A stretch of DNA of 64,000 nt from WVXP01 sp964348095 (GCA_964348095.1 CAYGBK010000093.1:3339-67338), one strand, 5' to 3'. Positions 43,255 to 53,131 are shown, counted from the first letter of the stretch. Numbers and translations are program-made. The notes: generated by a model from the sequence alone, not told the origin.

Positions 43255-44367
43255 CTACGTCTGTGCAAGCACCATTTCCGTTAACGGGTCGATTGGGTAA
43301 ATCTTCTCAGGGTGAAAGCAAATCGAGATTCGATCATCGATTTTCGGCATGAATTCTGGAGGCGCCACCATCCTCTGGAAGGATTCAGACTGCCTTTTCA
43401 GGCGGAATTCAACGACATTCTCCATTCCATGAACCTCAAGGTTGTTGACAACAACATCAAAGGAGTCTTTCCCTCCGGACGGAGCAACTGAAATATGTTC
43501 AGGGCGCAAGCCCAAGCAGAGATCTTTCCCAGCGGTCGACTTCTTTATCATCCCACGGTACTTTGAGACGTCAAGTTTAATTGATTGAAATTTATCCACA
43601 AAAAAGAGTTTGCCAGACTTCTCCTGGAGATGGCCGTCGATGAAGTTCATTGGCAGCTTTCCAATGAACTCGGCGACAAATTTATTGACAGGCCGATTGT
43701 ATATGTTTTCCGGTGAATCAAACTGCTGAAGCTCTGCATTGTCCATGACAACGACCCGGTCGGCCATAGACATGGCCTCCTCTTGGTCATGAGTGACGTA
43801 GACCATCGTCTTTCCAAGGTCCTTTTGCAACCGTTTGAGTTCGCCTCGCATTGTGATCCGCATATCTGCATCGAGATTATCCAGCGGTTCGTCGAGTAAA
43901 AAGACGGAAGGCGCCATGATCATCGTCCTCCCAATGGCGATCCTCTGGAGATCTCCAGGGGTAAGAACATGAGACTTCTTTTCGAGCATGTCGGTCAAGT
44001 ATAACCTTTCGGCGACGCTCTTCACGGTTCTGTCTATCTCGTCTTTTGGGGTTTTCTTGGCCGTGAGACTGAAAGCAAGATTGTCATAGACGGTCATATT
44101 TTCAAAGATGGCGTAATCCTGAAAAATCAAGCCAATATCGCGCCTTCGCGCGGGGAGATCGTTGATGACCACATCGTCGAAGATAATATTTCCCCGCGTC
44201 GGCTCCTCCAGTCCCGAGAGCATGTTCAGGGTCGTTGTCTTTCCACAGCCCGAGGGGCCAACAAAACAGACAAATTCTCCATCCAGAACCTCCAGGCTGA
44301 GGTTATTGACAGCGACCAAATCCCCAAAAACTTTGGTCAGGTCTTCCATTTTCAACTTGATCTTCAT
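43255..44367 (-). CDS. ABC importer ATPase, first NBD, with degenerate signature
   Basis: A 370-residue MalK-type ATPase with Walker A GPSGCGKTTT, Walker B VFLLDEPLDNLD and H-loop VTHDQEEAMS intact, but the signature that should read LSGGQ reads LTPGD in HVLTPGDLQR. With the canonical partner it would give an asymmetric NBD pair with one normal and one altered ATP site. The C-terminal regulatory domain is present. Its stop lies 10 bases before the start of the next ATPase, and it follows the permease genes. Confidence 0.87.
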   Translation of the reverse strand: MKIKLKMEDLTKVFGDLVAVNNLSLEVLDGEFVCFVGPSGCGKTTTLNMLSGLEEPTRGNIIFDDVVINDLPARRRDIGLIFQDYAIFENMTVYDNLAFSLTAKKTPKDEIDRTVKSVAERLYLTDMLEKKSHVLTPGDLQRIAIGRTMIMAPSVFLLDEPLDNLDADMRITMRGELKRLQKDLGKTMVYVTHDQEEAMSMADRVVVMDNAELQQFDSPENIYNRPVNKFVAEFIGKLPMNFIDGHLQEKSGKLFFVDKFQSIKLDVSKYRGMIKKSTAGKDLCLGLRPEHISVAPSGGKDSFDVVVNNLEVHGMENVVEFRLKRQSESFQRMVAPPEFMPKIDDRISICFHPEKIYPIDPLTEMVLAQT

Positions 44368-44396
44368 AGCCTGCCTGTCTCCTGCGATTTCCGCGA

Positions 44397-45266
44397 TTAC
44401 CTCTTCAAAGCCCCAAAGGTGAAACCTCTGGCAAGGTGTTCTTGGATCAGATACCCGAAAATAACCACGGGAATGATAATGAGAAATCCCATGGCAGCCT
44501 GAGGCCCGTAGAGTGTCCCTGCCACCGCCGAGAAGAGTGATGCAAGGAAAATGGGGGCCGTTTCAACACGATCCTGAAACATCGTGATGGCGACCAGGAA
44601 TTCACTCCAATTCAAAATGAAAACAAACAGGGCAGTCACAAGGAGTCCAGTCTTTACGATGGGTAGTGTCACTTTGTAGAAGGCCTCGAAATTACCCATT
44701 CCCTCCATGATGGCCGCTTCTTCGATCTCTTTTGGAACTTCATCGATGAAACTCTTCATCATCCAGACCGAGAAGGGAAGAGTGAAGCCAGAGTAGGCAA
44801 CGATAAGCCCCCAATAGCTGTCGATTCCCCCGACATAGGAGTACATCACGAGCAGGGGAATGAGCACGGCAATGGGCGGAAACATACGGGCACTCAGGAT
44901 AAAAAGGGGCAGAAAATTTCCACCAATTCTGAAGCGAGAGATGGCGTAGCCTGCCATGCTCCCCGCACCAATCGAGATGAACGTGGAAGCGACACTCACA
45001 AACAAGCCTTTGGCAAAGGCCGGGCCTGCCGCCGATTGAGCTGGGCTCAATATTGGTGTGGACGCACTCGCTATTCCCATGAGAGATCTGAAGTTGTCGA
45101 GGGTGGGTCGTATGGTTAGCCACACCGGTGGAAAAACCAACCACTCATCGATGGGCTTGAAGGCTGTACTCATCATCCAGTAGACCGGGAACAGAACCAG
45201 GGTCGTGACGATGATCAATACCCCCAGGCGGACATAGTCAACGGCCCCATATCGTTTCTTATCCAT
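44397..45266 (-). CDS. ABC importer permease, MalG-like
   Basis: A 289-residue inner-membrane permease with six hydrophobic segments and the cytoplasmic coupling loop IEEAAIMEGMGNFEAFYKVTLP (split across residues about 195-217), which is the EAA motif of carbohydrate-type importers. It begins 3 bases after the stop of the other permease gene and has GAGGAGGCAAAATAGCAG before its ATG. It forms the channel with the MalF-like partner. Confidence 0.9.
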   Translation of the reverse strand: MDKKRYGAVDYVRLGVLIIVTTLVLFPVYWMMSTAFKPIDEWLVFPPVWLTIRPTLDNFRSLMGIASASTPILSPAQSAAGPAFAKGLFVSVASTFISIGAGSMAGYAISRFRIGGNFLPLFILSARMFPPIAVLIPLLVMYSYVGGIDSYWGLIVAYSGFTLPFSVWMMKSFIDEVPKEIEEAAIMEGMGNFEAFYKVTLPIVKTGLLVTALFVFILNWSEFLVAITMFQDRVETAPIFLASLFSAVAGTLYGPQAAMGFLIIIPVVIFGYLIQEHLARGFTFGALKR

Positions 45267-45269
45267 CTG

Positions 45270-46241
45270 CTATTTTGCCTCCTCAATCTTTTCCCCGAAC
45301 TCCTCGACTCGATACAGAATGGGTCTCAGAAGCCGGACGAAAAGGATCACCAGAGCGATGAGCACGATCCATGCCCCCGCTGAAATATACGAAGTCCTAA
45401 AGTCCTTCAATCCGATCTTGAACATATACATACTAATGGTCTCCGTCTCTGACCCTGGCCCCCCTTTGGTCATGATATAGACGAGATCGAACAGCTTGAG
45501 CACCTCCATCGCTCGAATCACAAAGGCGATCAAGATGATGGGCACCAATTGAGGAATCTTGATGCGCCAGAAGATCTGCCAAGGCGTTCCGCCGAGAACC
45601 TCGGCTGCCCGGAGTTGATTGGGGGGCATCCCTCTCAAGCCAGCGATCATGATCAGGAACATCAGAGGATACCACTGCCATATCTCGGCGATCATGATTG
45701 GAAAGATCGCCCATGTGCGATGGGAGAGCCAGTCTAACCGAAAAGGGCTTCCGATGACGTAGCTAATCAACGCGTTGATCGGACCTTCTGCAAAAAACAG
45801 CATATAGAAGTTGTTTCCCACCACAAGGGGGGGGAACATCATGGGGAGAATGAGGACCAAGGTGAAAAACTTCCGGCCGGGGACAGGTCTGTAAACGAGC
45901 ATGGCGAGGCCGAGGCCAATCAGGAATTGAACGCTCACGCAGACACCGGTGATAATAAAAGTCCTCGCAAACGCCCACAGGAATCGAGCTTCGGTGAAGA
46001 GATCGATGTAGTTCTTGAACCAGATAAATTTGCCGGACAATATCCCGATGCCAAATGTAGGCTGCCAGGAAACGAGGCTCAGCCATATGGACATGATCGA
46101 GGGGGTGATCAGCAGGAAGAGGAGTATGGCCTCTACTGGGACGATGAACCACACGGGAAGAGGGACCGCATTCACGAGGCGTTTGAACAGCCCCACTTTC
46201 TCGCTCGGTTCACTCGTGTCGAAGGTTGTCACGTCGCTCAT
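45270..46241 (-). CDS. ABC importer permease, MalF-like
   Basis: A 323-residue permease with a cytoplasmic N-terminus, six hydrophobic segments and the EAA loop LRAAEVLGGTPWQIFWRIKIP. The start at 46241 (MSDVTTFD) places the first membrane segment at about residue 27. The open frame continues 40 codons upstream but those have no protein character. Its ribosome-binding site is weak (AAAGAGAAAAGAT). A hairpin in the 282-base gap from the binding protein gene probably limits its expression relative to that protein. Confidence 0.9.
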   Translation of the reverse strand: MSDVTTFDTSEPSEKVGLFKRLVNAVPLPVWFIVPVEAILLFLLITPSIMSIWLSLVSWQPTFGIGILSGKFIWFKNYIDLFTEARFLWAFARTFIITGVCVSVQFLIGLGLAMLVYRPVPGRKFFTLVLILPMMFPPLVVGNNFYMLFFAEGPINALISYVIGSPFRLDWLSHRTWAIFPIMIAEIWQWYPLMFLIMIAGLRGMPPNQLRAAEVLGGTPWQIFWRIKIPQLVPIILIAFVIRAMEVLKLFDLVYIMTKGGPGSETETISMYMFKIGLKDFRTSYISAGAWIVLIALVILFVRLLRPILYRVEEFGEKIEEAK

Positions 46242-46523
46242 ATCTTTTCTCTTTGGGTTCGATGTATTAGCATATGCATAACCAGTCGCAATAGAAAGAT
46301 TAAACCCTTTGTTCTGGAACGATGGAATCGTGGGTGGGAGCCCGCAGAAGCCGGTCAACAAGACAAGATCCTACCCGTACTTCTGGCGACTCAATTCTTG
46401 CCCTACCCCGTCACTCCATAACTCCGATTGGGATTGTTGCGAATCAAATCCGCAGAGGATTTGTAAGGACGGGGCGGAGAGAAACCGGTTGGTTCTCCAC
46501 CACCCCGTTCCTTTGAGACTCCA
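46242..46523 (-). other. Intercistronic region with hairpin after the binding-protein gene
   Basis: In 46469-46508, ACGGGG pairs with CCCCGT and GGAGAG with TTCTCC across a small internal loop. It lies just past the stop of the substrate-binding protein gene and before the permeases. Such stem-loops commonly protect the upstream mRNA and reduce read-through, giving more binding protein than permease. No gene is otherwise seen here. Confidence 0.45.
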
Positions 46524-48104
46524 TCAGGCGCTAAGAAGCTCCTCGACAATCGGTGGAGGATTACCAAGATTCATGGCCTTACGCAGATCTTCGCCGAACA
46601 TGCTGGAGGTCACGAATTTCCACGCTTCTTTCTGTTCCTCTCGGCCATACCGTTCGGTGATCTCATCCCACTGCTGTTCCACTTCCTTCAACGCCGCTTC
46701 CGGTTTTTTCAACCCTTGGATAGCCGCGATGACAGCCTCGTCAAGCCTGGTCTGGTACTCTTCACACCCCCTGATCTGAAGCTCTGGATAGCTATTGTTG
46801 ATGTTGAAGATCAACGCCTCCTTGGCCTCCTCCCAGTACGGTGTGTACTGCTCCAGGAGCTCTTTGGTCATATGGTTGTAACGATAAGGATCCATGTACC
46901 CACCAGAGACAGGCAGGACCTTGACGCTGATCGTGGGGCTATACATCCACTGGCTGTAAAGATACGCAATCTCCTGGTTCGGAGAGTAACGATTGATCGT
47001 GTATACCCAGCTAAAGGTGTTCCGGCAGGGTCTGAGGATGGTGCCATCTTTCAGCTTTCTTCCAGGCACCTTGGCGGTCATATGCTTACCCCGGATTTTC
47101 GAGAACCCGCCCATCTCCTTGGTCATGTTCGAGTACTTGATCAGAGACGGCCACCCGTATTCGGCATAGATATTCGCACCTTCGGCATAGGCCTTGTAAG
47201 CTTCTGACCAGCCGCCCGTTGTCGCGCCCGGATGGAGATAGGGTTTTACTTCGATCAGTTCATTCAGGGCCTTGACACCCTCTGGACCGGCGATCTGGGG
47301 CTTCATATCCAGGTCGAGTGGGAGCACACCCTGGGAAACGAGAAGCTGCATAAACGTCCACTTGGCATAGTAGGGCGAGATATACAACCATGCTCCCCAG
47401 GTCCCTTTATCCTTATCCGTGAAGAACTTGATCTGATCGAACAGCTGTTCCCACAAGACCGGGGGCTCCAGCTTGTAGCCGTATTTGTCTGCAAAGGCTT
47501 TCTGGTTGCCTGGCTCACCCAACCAGTCTCTCCGGAGGTGAAGGCTGTTTTCGTCTCCATCGGTATAGAGCCCGTAGAGCTTTTCCTTGTACATCCCGAT
47601 GGTCGCCAGGGGAGGTATCACGCCGTCGGGCCCACCAAACCCCACGTTGTATTTCTTTGCCCACGGGGTGAGGTCTGCAAGCAGCTTCGCCTCGACCAGA
47701 TCGGGAATGCTGTACGGGGAGGGAAGCATCATATCGAACGCTTTGGACCGGGTGACGGCCAGGTTCATGCACTTGGTGCCAAGCTCGTTGAGGGGAATCA
47801 CGGTGATATTGACTTTGATTCCCGTGGTATCCAAAAGCCAGGGTTTACTGGTCTCGAAAGCCCCCTCAATTCCCGCGGGGAGGAGGATATTCAAGGTATC
47901 GCCCTTCATTTTCGGTTTTAGCTCTTTGAGGGCATTGATGGCTCTCTCCTCGGCATTTTTCCCTTCGACTGCCGCGTGAGCAGGAAAAAGGGAACCGGCG
48001 CCCAGGAGACTTGCCGAGGACAGGGCAACACCGCCCGCCCCGGCCAGCTTCAAGAACTGCCGTCGGTTCATTTCATAACGCTTCTTGTATTCGTCTCGAT
48101 TCAT
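46524..48104 (-). CDS. ABC importer substrate-binding protein with Tat signal
   Basis: A 526-residue periplasmic solute-binding protein of the family 1 (carbohydrate-type) group. The N-terminus has a twin-arginine signal (NRRQFLKLAG, residues 13-22) with a hydrophobic segment and a likely cleavage after AHA near residue 45, so it is exported folded. It is longer than typical maltose-binding proteins and in that resembles GlpV-type binding proteins. The start follows AAGGAGGGTTACGCT. It heads the importer genes. Its ligand is unknown, though the downstream lactam/hydantoin-type hydrolases suggest the transported compound. Confidence 0.88.
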   Translation of the reverse strand: MNRDEYKKRYEMNRRQFLKLAGAGGVALSSASLLGAGSLFPAHAAVEGKNAEERAINALKELKPKMKGDTLNILLPAGIEGAFETSKPWLLDTTGIKVNITVIPLNELGTKCMNLAVTRSKAFDMMLPSPYSIPDLVEAKLLADLTPWAKKYNVGFGGPDGVIPPLATIGMYKEKLYGLYTDGDENSLHLRRDWLGEPGNQKAFADKYGYKLEPPVLWEQLFDQIKFFTDKDKGTWGAWLYISPYYAKWTFMQLLVSQGVLPLDLDMKPQIAGPEGVKALNELIEVKPYLHPGATTGGWSEAYKAYAEGANIYAEYGWPSLIKYSNMTKEMGGFSKIRGKHMTAKVPGRKLKDGTILRPCRNTFSWVYTINRYSPNQEIAYLYSQWMYSPTISVKVLPVSGGYMDPYRYNHMTKELLEQYTPYWEEAKEALIFNINNSYPELQIRGCEEYQTRLDEAVIAAIQGLKKPEAALKEVEQQWDEITERYGREEQKEAWKFVTSSMFGEDLRKAMNLGNPPPIVEELLSA

Positions 48105-48420
48105 AGCGTAACCCTCCTTACGTCTGTTATACCCATTTGTTTTTTTGATGTAACATCTCCGTTGGCGAGTGCATCTGGGCGTTTTTGCAAGACGCCAACG
48201 TATGGTGCTCGAATGGCTTAGAATACTTCTCAGATCACCCCCCTTCTATGTGCAGATTTGATCGTCAGGACATAAACACCTTGGTGCTTTGACTCCTTGA
48301 CCACTATCTGCGATCAACGGCATCAGAGAAAAGAGCAAGCCAGACTGCGGGGTCCGTGCGACTATCTGTGACTCCTGTCTTGTTCTTAAAGTCCTGAGTA
48401 TCCTCCGAAACTGATGATAT
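48105..48420. other. Intergenic region between biotin carrier and binding-protein genes
   Basis: About 316 bases with no gene recognised. On the minus strand, GTTACA and TATAAC hexamers 17 bases apart (48154 to 48126) could be a weak promoter just before the binding-protein gene. No convincing terminator after the biotin carrier was seen. Confidence 0.35.
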
Positions 48421-48636
48421 TCAATCAATAATTGCGATTACCGCGTCGGCATCGACGTCCTCGCCGGGTTCAACTGTGATCTCTTTCACGATCCCTGAGC
48501 GCTTTGTCAAAACGGGTATCTCCATCTTCAAAGCCTCCAATGTCGCAATCGTGTCGTTTTCGTCAACCGAAGCGCCAGGCTCTACCTGGATCGAAACGAT
48601 TTTTCCAGCCATGGGGACGGTGATTTCGAATGCCAT
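48421..48636 (-). CDS. Biotin/lipoyl attachment protein (biotin carboxyl carrier-like)
   Basis: A 71-residue single-domain carrier. The modified lysine is Lys37 in EALKMEIPV, close to the AMKM of biotin carriers, with the flanking glycine turns (PMAGKIVSI, KRSGIVKEI) expected for the flattened beta barrel. It would carry carboxyl groups for a biotin enzyme, yet no biotin carboxylase or carboxyltransferase of the acyl-CoA type is in the window. Linkage of such carriers with PxpABC genes is common, but usually with accC. It is the first gene of the long minus-strand run. Confidence 0.88.
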   Translation of the reverse strand: MAFEITVPMAGKIVSIQVEPGASVDENDTIATLEALKMEIPVLTKRSGIVKEITVEPGEDVDADAVIAIID

Positions 48637-48988
48637 TTTCCATGTTCCTTTCTTCCGTGATCAACGCTGAAAAGACTCTCTGGGTCATCAGAAAAGAAGC
48701 TGTGAACAGGCCTTTACTGAACCTTCTTTCTATCTTTCTATTTATCCCAGCGTGGTGTAACATAATTTCTTCATTCTGTCAACTAAAAAAAAGACCAAAA
48801 GAATCAGTGAATTCAGATAATTGACGGTCTCAAAGACCGAGTGATCAATGGAGATCATGACAATGGATCGGGCCAAAGATCCCTTCTTTCGTTCTGTTAG
48901 AGGGTGTGATCCAATACTTGCGCGGGCGGGAATGCCCGCCTGCCCCTGTGCCGCCAACACAGCCATGGAACCTCAGCTCAGAATTCTC

Positions 48989-49017
48989 TTGACATTTGGA
49001 ATGGCCTGCCTTATTAA
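48989..49017 (+). promoter_or_regulatory. Sigma-70-type promoter of HyuA copy 2
   Basis: TTGACA (48989-48994), 17-base spacer, TATTAA (49012-49017), 91 bases before the HyuA start. The rest of the 472-base divergent region 48637-49108 holds no recognisable gene. A TTGACA on the minus strand (48782-48777) may serve the biotin carrier but has a poor -10. Confidence 0.6.
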
Positions 49018-49108
49018 GCTCTATCGTTTTCCCGGTCCTTTTAAGATCAGGCAGAGTAAAGACGATGGCCGGGGAGGTTTTCTGAAGCATGATTGAAAGG
49101 AGAGACCC

Positions 49109-51139
49109 ATGACCACACGGATAGGGGTGGATACAGGGGGTACTTTCACGGACCTGATTGCGCACGATGAAGACAAAGGAATGCTGATGATTGCCAAGGC
49201 GCTCTCCACGCCAAGGGATCCTTCTGTGGCCATTTTCAAGACCATTGGCAAGGCTGATATCCGGCCGGGGGACGTGGAGTATTTCGTCCATGGCACAACG
49301 GTCGCCACGAACACCCTGATCGAACGGAAGGGTGCCAAGACCGGTCTCATTATTACCAAGGGGTTCAGAGATATCCTCAGGATCCAACGGGTCGTCCGGC
49401 GCTATCATTTCGACCTACACTGGGTCAAACCTAGGCATCTGGTTCCCCGTCGCCTTAGTCTCGAGGTTGAAGAACGAACAAATGCCAAAGGTAAGGTAAT
49501 TATCCCTCTGGAGGAGGCGGATGTCTTAAAGGCCATCGAAAAGTTCAAGGCCGAGGGGGTGACTGCGATTGCTGTGAGCTACCTTTTTAGCTTTCTCAAC
49601 CCTGCCCACGAGCAGCGGACCCGGTCCATGATTAGAGAGCACTATCCTGAGGCTTATGTCTCGATTTCTTCAGAAGTCTTTCCCCAGTGGCGAGAGTACG
49701 AACGGACATCGACCACCGTCATCGACGCCTATCTGAAACCCCGGATGGACGGCTACATCTCGAATCTAGAGGAGACCACAAAAGACAAGGGGATTAAGGA
49801 GCTGCTCATAATGCGCTCCAACGGCGGGGTGATGACCACTCAGTCGGCCAAAGAGCAGCCCATGGCGATGGTCCGGAGTGGACCGGCAGGGGGAGTGATC
49901 GCCTCGTGCCACATTGGCAGACTCACGAAAAACCCCAATCTGATTGTGGCGGATATGGGGGGGACTAGCTTCGACACCTGTCTGATTGCCAAAGGGGTGC
50001 CCACCTTCACGACCAAGGAGGAGTTGGAGTGGGGGATTCCCATTGCAAGCAACATGATTGATGTCCGGTCGATAGGGGCTGGCGGTGGAAGCATGGCCTG
50101 GATTGATGCGGCAGGTATCCTGAAAGTGGGGCCGCAGAGTGCAGGGGCTGACCCGGGGCCAGTATGTTATGGAAAAGGAGGGACCGTCCCCACGGTGACT
50201 GATGCCAATCTGGTTTTGGGACGACTGGACCCAGATCTATTACTGGCGGGAGAGATCCAGGTAAACCTGGATATGGCGAAAGGAGCAATAAAAGATTTCG
50301 CGGACAGAATGAGATTAGACCTCTATGAGCTTGCTCATGGGATAGTTGACATCGCCAACAACAATATGGCCCAGGCCCTTCGTCTAGTCTCGGTAGACAA
50401 AGGGCACGATCCGAGGGATTTTGCGATCATCGCCTTTGGAGGCGCCGGTCCCATGCATGCGGTGGAATTGGCGAAGGATCTGCATGTCAAGAAAGTTATT
50501 GTACCGGTCTATCCAGGAGCCTTTAGCGCTCTTGGGGCGTTGATCGCTGACACCAGATTTGACTACATGCGGACCTCGATCATGCCTTCAACGAATCTAA
50601 AGCTAGAGAGAATCAACACAATCTATAAAGACCTAGAGGAGAGGGCCCGGGAGGATTTCCTGAAAGAGGGGTTTGACAAGCCGCCGGCGATTCAGCGGAC
50701 TGTGGAGATGCGTTACCTGGGACAGAACTGGGAGTTGGAGGTCGAGATGCCTGGGGGACGGATAGACGATCAGGCGGTACAAGCGGCTAGAGAGTCATTC
50801 GATCGAGAGCACGCGACCCATTTCGGGTGGCATATCAGCGGTGAAAAATTCGAGTTTGTGAACTTCAAGATAGTCGCAATTGGACAAAAGATAGAGGTAA
50901 AGTTGCCGGAGATAGGAAACGACAGAGCGGGGAAGCCATTAAAGGTTGCCTCAGTCTATTTCAAGGAAAAAGACGGGTTCGTTGAGTGTCCGGTCTATTC
51001 TCGGGACGACCTCAATCCGGGGACAAAACTGGACGGTCCAGTGTTGATCGATGAGGTAAGCTCAACGACGCTGGTGCCGCCTGATAGCAAGGTGGAGATA
51101 GACGGGTATGGCAACGTCGTCATCGAGATAGGGGGTTAG
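49109..51139 (+). CDS. HyuA-family ATP-dependent subunit, copy 2
   Basis: A 676-residue relative of the copy at 35753-37798, with GVDTGGTFTDLI at the N-terminus, VADMGGTSFDTCLI and GAGGGSMAWID in the nucleotide-binding core, and AFGGAGPMHAVELA later. It should activate a cyclic amide, imide or ketone with ATP for its HyuB partner. The start follows GAAAGGAGAGACCC, and HyuB begins 2 bases after its stop. It is oriented away from the minus-strand run that carries copy 1, so the two modules can be regulated separately. Confidence 0.9.
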   Translation: MTTRIGVDTGGTFTDLIAHDEDKGMLMIAKALSTPRDPSVAIFKTIGKADIRPGDVEYFVHGTTVATNTLIERKGAKTGLIITKGFRDILRIQRVVRRYHFDLHWVKPRHLVPRRLSLEVEERTNAKGKVIIPLEEADVLKAIEKFKAEGVTAIAVSYLFSFLNPAHEQRTRSMIREHYPEAYVSISSEVFPQWREYERTSTTVIDAYLKPRMDGYISNLEETTKDKGIKELLIMRSNGGVMTTQSAKEQPMAMVRSGPAGGVIASCHIGRLTKNPNLIVADMGGTSFDTCLIAKGVPTFTTKEELEWGIPIASNMIDVRSIGAGGGSMAWIDAAGILKVGPQSAGADPGPVCYGKGGTVPTVTDANLVLGRLDPDLLLAGEIQVNLDMAKGAIKDFADRMRLDLYELAHGIVDIANNNMAQALRLVSVDKGHDPRDFAIIAFGGAGPMHAVELAKDLHVKKVIVPVYPGAFSALGALIADTRFDYMRTSIMPSTNLKLERINTIYKDLEERAREDFLKEGFDKPPAIQRTVEMRYLGQNWELEVEMPGGRIDDQAVQAARESFDREHATHFGWHISGEKFEFVNFKIVAIGQKIEVKLPEIGNDRAGKPLKVASVYFKEKDGFVECPVYSRDDLNPGTKLDGPVLIDEVSSTTLVPPDSKVEIDGYGNVVIEIGG

Positions 51140-51141
51140 GC

Positions 51142-52956
51142 ATGGAGATGCGAAAGGCAGCGACAAAAAAAGCAAAAATCAAGGAGATAGAGATAAAAAC
51201 GAATCCCATCCTCCTAGAGGTCATAAGGAACTACCTGATAACGACATGCCGGGAGATGGGAATAGCCATGATGAGAACGAGCTACTCCCCAATGTTCAAC
51301 GAAGCGTTGGATTTTACCTGTGTCGTTTTCGATGGCCGTGGGGAAATGATTGGCCAGGCCGAGTTCTGTCCTGCCCACATCGGGGCGATTGTGCATACGG
51401 TGGAATGGGCAATCAAAGAGGTGGGGCCGGAGAATATGGAACCAGGCGATGTCATCCTGCACAACGATCCCTATCGGGGAGGCTGTCACTTGCCCGAGTT
51501 TATGGTCCTCAAGCCCTTCTTCTATAAGGAGAAAATAGTCGCCTATACGGCCAATATTGCCCATATGACAGATGTGGGCGGCATGGTACCGGCGTGCTTC
51601 GGGGATACTCGAAACATTTTCCAGGAGGGCTTGCGCCTGCCTCCTGTAAAGATTTACAAGAAGGACGAGGAAAACACCGACATTTTCGGCATCGTGATCT
51701 CCAACGTCAGGACACCGAGAAACTCCTATGGAGACCTAAAGGCAATGATAGGTTCCTGCTATTTGGGGGAGAGGCGACTCAAGGAGTTGGTGGAGAAGTA
51801 TGGGCTTGAGGAATTAGACCAATGTGCGGAGGATATCAAGGATGTCTCTGAACTCTTGACCCGGAAGGCCATCGCCGCCCTGCCAGATGGAGAAACCAGC
51901 TTCGAAGGGTACCTGGAGGACGACGGCGTCATTCCCGACCGTCCCTGGAAGATCAAGGGAACACTCGTGGTCCGAGGGGACGAGATCATCGCCGACTATA
52001 CCGGTAGTGATCCTCAGGCTGCAGGGGCGATCAATCAAAGCTTTGGGGTCACCGCGTCAACGACCTACAACGCCATCTTCCATATTCTGGGGGCCGACAT
52101 TCCCATCAATCACGGGTGTTATCGGCCCATATCGATCGTCACGGAACCAGGTACGATTGTGAACGTGGACTACCCGGGCTCTTGTGTCGGCGGCAATTCC
52201 GATACCTATCCGACAACGGTGGACATCTTGCTTGCAGGCTTTTCTCAAATTTCTGACCGAAGTTCGGCTGCTGACGGGGGGACCTGCGGGCTCCTCGGGT
52301 TAGGGGGTGTCAATCCGGATACTGGCGAGCCTTTCGCTCACTTGCATCTCGATGGAGTAGGCTGGGGCGGGCGGAACGACCACGACGGAAACGACAACAT
52401 TTTCGTCAAGAATGGTAACTGTGCCAATACTCCCGCGGAGGTGTATGAGACGCGATATCCTGTGGTTATCAAAGAGTATAACCTCGCCGTGGACCAGGGG
52501 GCGCCGGGGGTAGGCCGGCATCGTGGTGGCTACGGCACTCGGCGCATCTGGCAGTTCCTGGCTCCGACTACGGTGAGCGCCCATACCAATAGGCTGACCT
52601 TGCGACCATGGGGTCTTTTCGGAGGCGAGGACGCCGGTAACCAAGAACTGAAGTTCCGTGTGGGCAAGTCCAGGGAGTGGAAAAATGCCAAAGATCAATT
52701 CGGTACGATCTCACTCGGCAAGTTCTCCAACGTAACCATGGAGGCCGGCGACGAGATGCTCCTTGTGACTGCCGGAGGAGGAGGCTATGGTCCGCCTCTG
52801 GAAAGGGGCCCGGAGCTTGTCCTTGAAGACTATGTTGAGGAATTGATCACCGCCGATTACGCCAAGGACAAGTACGGGGTGGTTATCGACGAGGCTGGTC
52901 GTGAGGTGGACGAAGAGGCCACCGCTAAGCTGAGAGCGAAGAAAAGGGGGGAATAG
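51142..52956 (+). CDS. HyuB-family subunit, copy 2
   Basis: A 604-residue HyuB homologue with TTCREMGIAMMRTSYSP near residue 35, HNDPYRGGCHLPE near residue 112, and the C-terminal GGGGYGPPLERGPE. It has a basic N-terminal extension (about 15 residues) that copy 1 lacks. Sequence is clearly diverged from copy 1, so the two probably act on different substrates or steps. It is translationally coupled to HyuA and followed, 175 bases on, by the mini zinc protein gene. Confidence 0.88.
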   Translation: MEMRKAATKKAKIKEIEIKTNPILLEVIRNYLITTCREMGIAMMRTSYSPMFNEALDFTCVVFDGRGEMIGQAEFCPAHIGAIVHTVEWAIKEVGPENMEPGDVILHNDPYRGGCHLPEFMVLKPFFYKEKIVAYTANIAHMTDVGGMVPACFGDTRNIFQEGLRLPPVKIYKKDEENTDIFGIVISNVRTPRNSYGDLKAMIGSCYLGERRLKELVEKYGLEELDQCAEDIKDVSELLTRKAIAALPDGETSFEGYLEDDGVIPDRPWKIKGTLVVRGDEIIADYTGSDPQAAGAINQSFGVTASTTYNAIFHILGADIPINHGCYRPISIVTEPGTIVNVDYPGSCVGGNSDTYPTTVDILLAGFSQISDRSSAADGGTCGLLGLGGVNPDTGEPFAHLHLDGVGWGGRNDHDGNDNIFVKNGNCANTPAEVYETRYPVVIKEYNLAVDQGAPGVGRHRGGYGTRRIWQFLAPTTVSAHTNRLTLRPWGLFGGEDAGNQELKFRVGKSREWKNAKDQFGTISLGKFSNVTMEAGDEMLLVTAGGGGYGPPLERGPELVLEDYVEELITADYAKDKYGVVIDEAGREVDEEATAKLRAKKRGE

Positions 52957-53131
52957 CCCGAAGGCGGCCTCGAGCCGTAACCAAATTCGAATATGGAAAT
53001 CCGAATTGCCTATTCTTGAGTTCTTCGGAAAATGCAAGGAAGCCATCACCTAAGAGACGAATCGTGCATCGCATCAAACCCTTCACCATGTGGATTGGCA
53101 AAACGATCAGACCAGGGAGGTCACCCAAAAG

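Noticed and set aside
49109..52956. Acetone carboxylase assignment for the HyuA-HyuB pairs
   Set aside because: The superfamily includes acetone carboxylase, but the subunit sizes and HNDPYRGG-type motifs are equally typical of hydantoinase/oxoprolinase enzymes, and no full-length gamma subunit is present.
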